DNA of 64,000 nt from Tetrahymena elliotti 4EA. Taxonomy: Eukaryota > Ciliophora > Oligohymenophorea > Hymenostomatida > Tetrahymenidae. Where the stretch lies: positions 89,825-153,824 of the forward strand of contig JH720323.1 in NCBI GenBank assembly GCA_000231825.2. The letters are read 5' to 3'. Shown piece by piece: positions 63,501-64,000 of this stretch; position 1 is the stretch's first letter, and each line of letters starts with the position of its first letter. The translations under genes were made by a program, and so were the position numbers. The notes under the pieces were generated by a model that saw nothing but the letters and a program-made list of their open reading frames with translations, did not search any database and was not told the DNA's origin.

Positions 63501-64000
63501 TTGCTATTATAAATTTTGGTAATTATTATCAGTTATGACATTTAAAAAATATTTGATGTTTATGAAAAATATTTAATTTTATGGTTTGCGTAGAGGTATT
63601 CAAGATATTCGAAAGTACTGTAAATAGAATATTTAATGGCATGAAATTAAAATATTTGTATTGCATAGATTTTTGGTAGAGATAAATCTTAAAAAAACAT
63701 AGATTTGGTTTAAAAATTCAACAAAAATTGAGTAAAAAAAAAGTTTAGTTATGTTTCAAATATTTGAAATATTTGTTTTGTATCAGTCTGTATTTTTTCC
63801 TCTTTATTAATTTCTGAAAATAGAAGTAAGAAAGGTAAGCTGAGGCATATTGTAAAGTATTTACAAAAGAATTGTTAGCTTATTGAAAAAGAAAAGTGGT
63901 ATTGAGAATTAATATAAATTGAAATATTTTTGTTAATGCATTGGATGAGGTGGGGAGTTAGATAAAAAATAGAATCTATTTTGATTGACTTTGAATCAAA
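60531..64000. other. AT-rich region without a supported gene
   Basis: Long homopolymer-rich DNA. At about 62,010-62,200 the plus strand is less AT-rich and open for about 60 codons (containing YKLRGKCRPCHLFQVG), ending in TGA, but no start or flanking exons are evident. Purine-rich stretches at about 62,860-62,980 show no coding frame on either strand. No RNA gene is visible. Confidence 0.4.

Noticed and set aside
1..64000. tRNA, rRNA or CRISPR elements
   Set aside because: No cloverleaf with a GGTTC-type T loop, rRNA-like block or regularly spaced repeat-spacer array was seen. A short tRNA could be missed by eye.

Overview
The window is nuclear DNA of a ciliate that reads TAA and TAG as glutamine and uses only TGA as stop. 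Every gene that could be read through here (SAMHD1-like, PEPCK, KH, RRM, kelch, mitochondrial carrier, PAS membrane protein) has in-frame TAA/TAG and ends at TGA. Introns are GT..AG, very AT-rich and about 50-300 nt, longer than Paramecium introns. Intergenic DNA is extremely AT-rich. This fits an oligohymenophorean such as Tetrahymena or a close relative; the species was not determined.

Layout. (1) 1-16,340 is a head-to-tail minus-strand array of one Cys-rich/coiled-coil family. The member at 14,491-16,020 is intact, the one at 3,350-4,345 is an open but C-terminally shortened frame, and at least four others are broken. Each start is preceded by a recurring upstream module. A frame-broken coiled-coil relic lies at 12.8-14.0 kb. 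(2) 17.4-23.2 kb has two plus-strand multi-exon genes: an unrecognised 716-aa protein and a B-box/coiled-coil/kelch protein of 662 aa. (3) 23.5-30.3 kb (minus) is one very large multi-pass membrane protein with a PAS-like domain, resembling the TmcB-like ciliate family. A decayed deletion copy of its C-terminal part lies upstream at about 32.2-32.7 kb. (4) 34.9-39.4 kb has a small TPR protein, a near-perfect 117-bp inverted repeat, a small secreted/GPI-type surface protein and a frame-broken Tc1/mariner transposase. (5) 39.4-47 kb (minus) has two RNA-binding proteins in tandem: a 1,459-aa N/S-rich RS protein with two RRMs of hnRNP F/H type, and a 514-aa RS plus triple-KH protein. (6) 48-52.3 kb (plus) has a SAMHD1-like dNTP triphosphohydrolase and a mitochondrial carrier. 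(7) 53.2-55.8 kb (minus) is an eight-exon ATP-type PEP carboxykinase. (8) 58.5-60.5 kb (minus) is a leucine-rich-repeat gene with an intron in nearly every repeat. The remaining 3.5 kb shows no gene I can support.

The housekeeping genes are functionally separate (gluconeogenesis, nucleotide pools, RNA processing, mitochondrial transport) and are transcribed singly, as is normal for ciliates. The biologically unusual parts are the decaying zinc-binding/coiled-coil array, the paralogue relic of the PAS membrane protein, and the two mobile-element-like structures at 35.9 and 38.2-38.8 kb. All translations were made by eye; exon borders marked exact were checked for frame closure, others are approximate.
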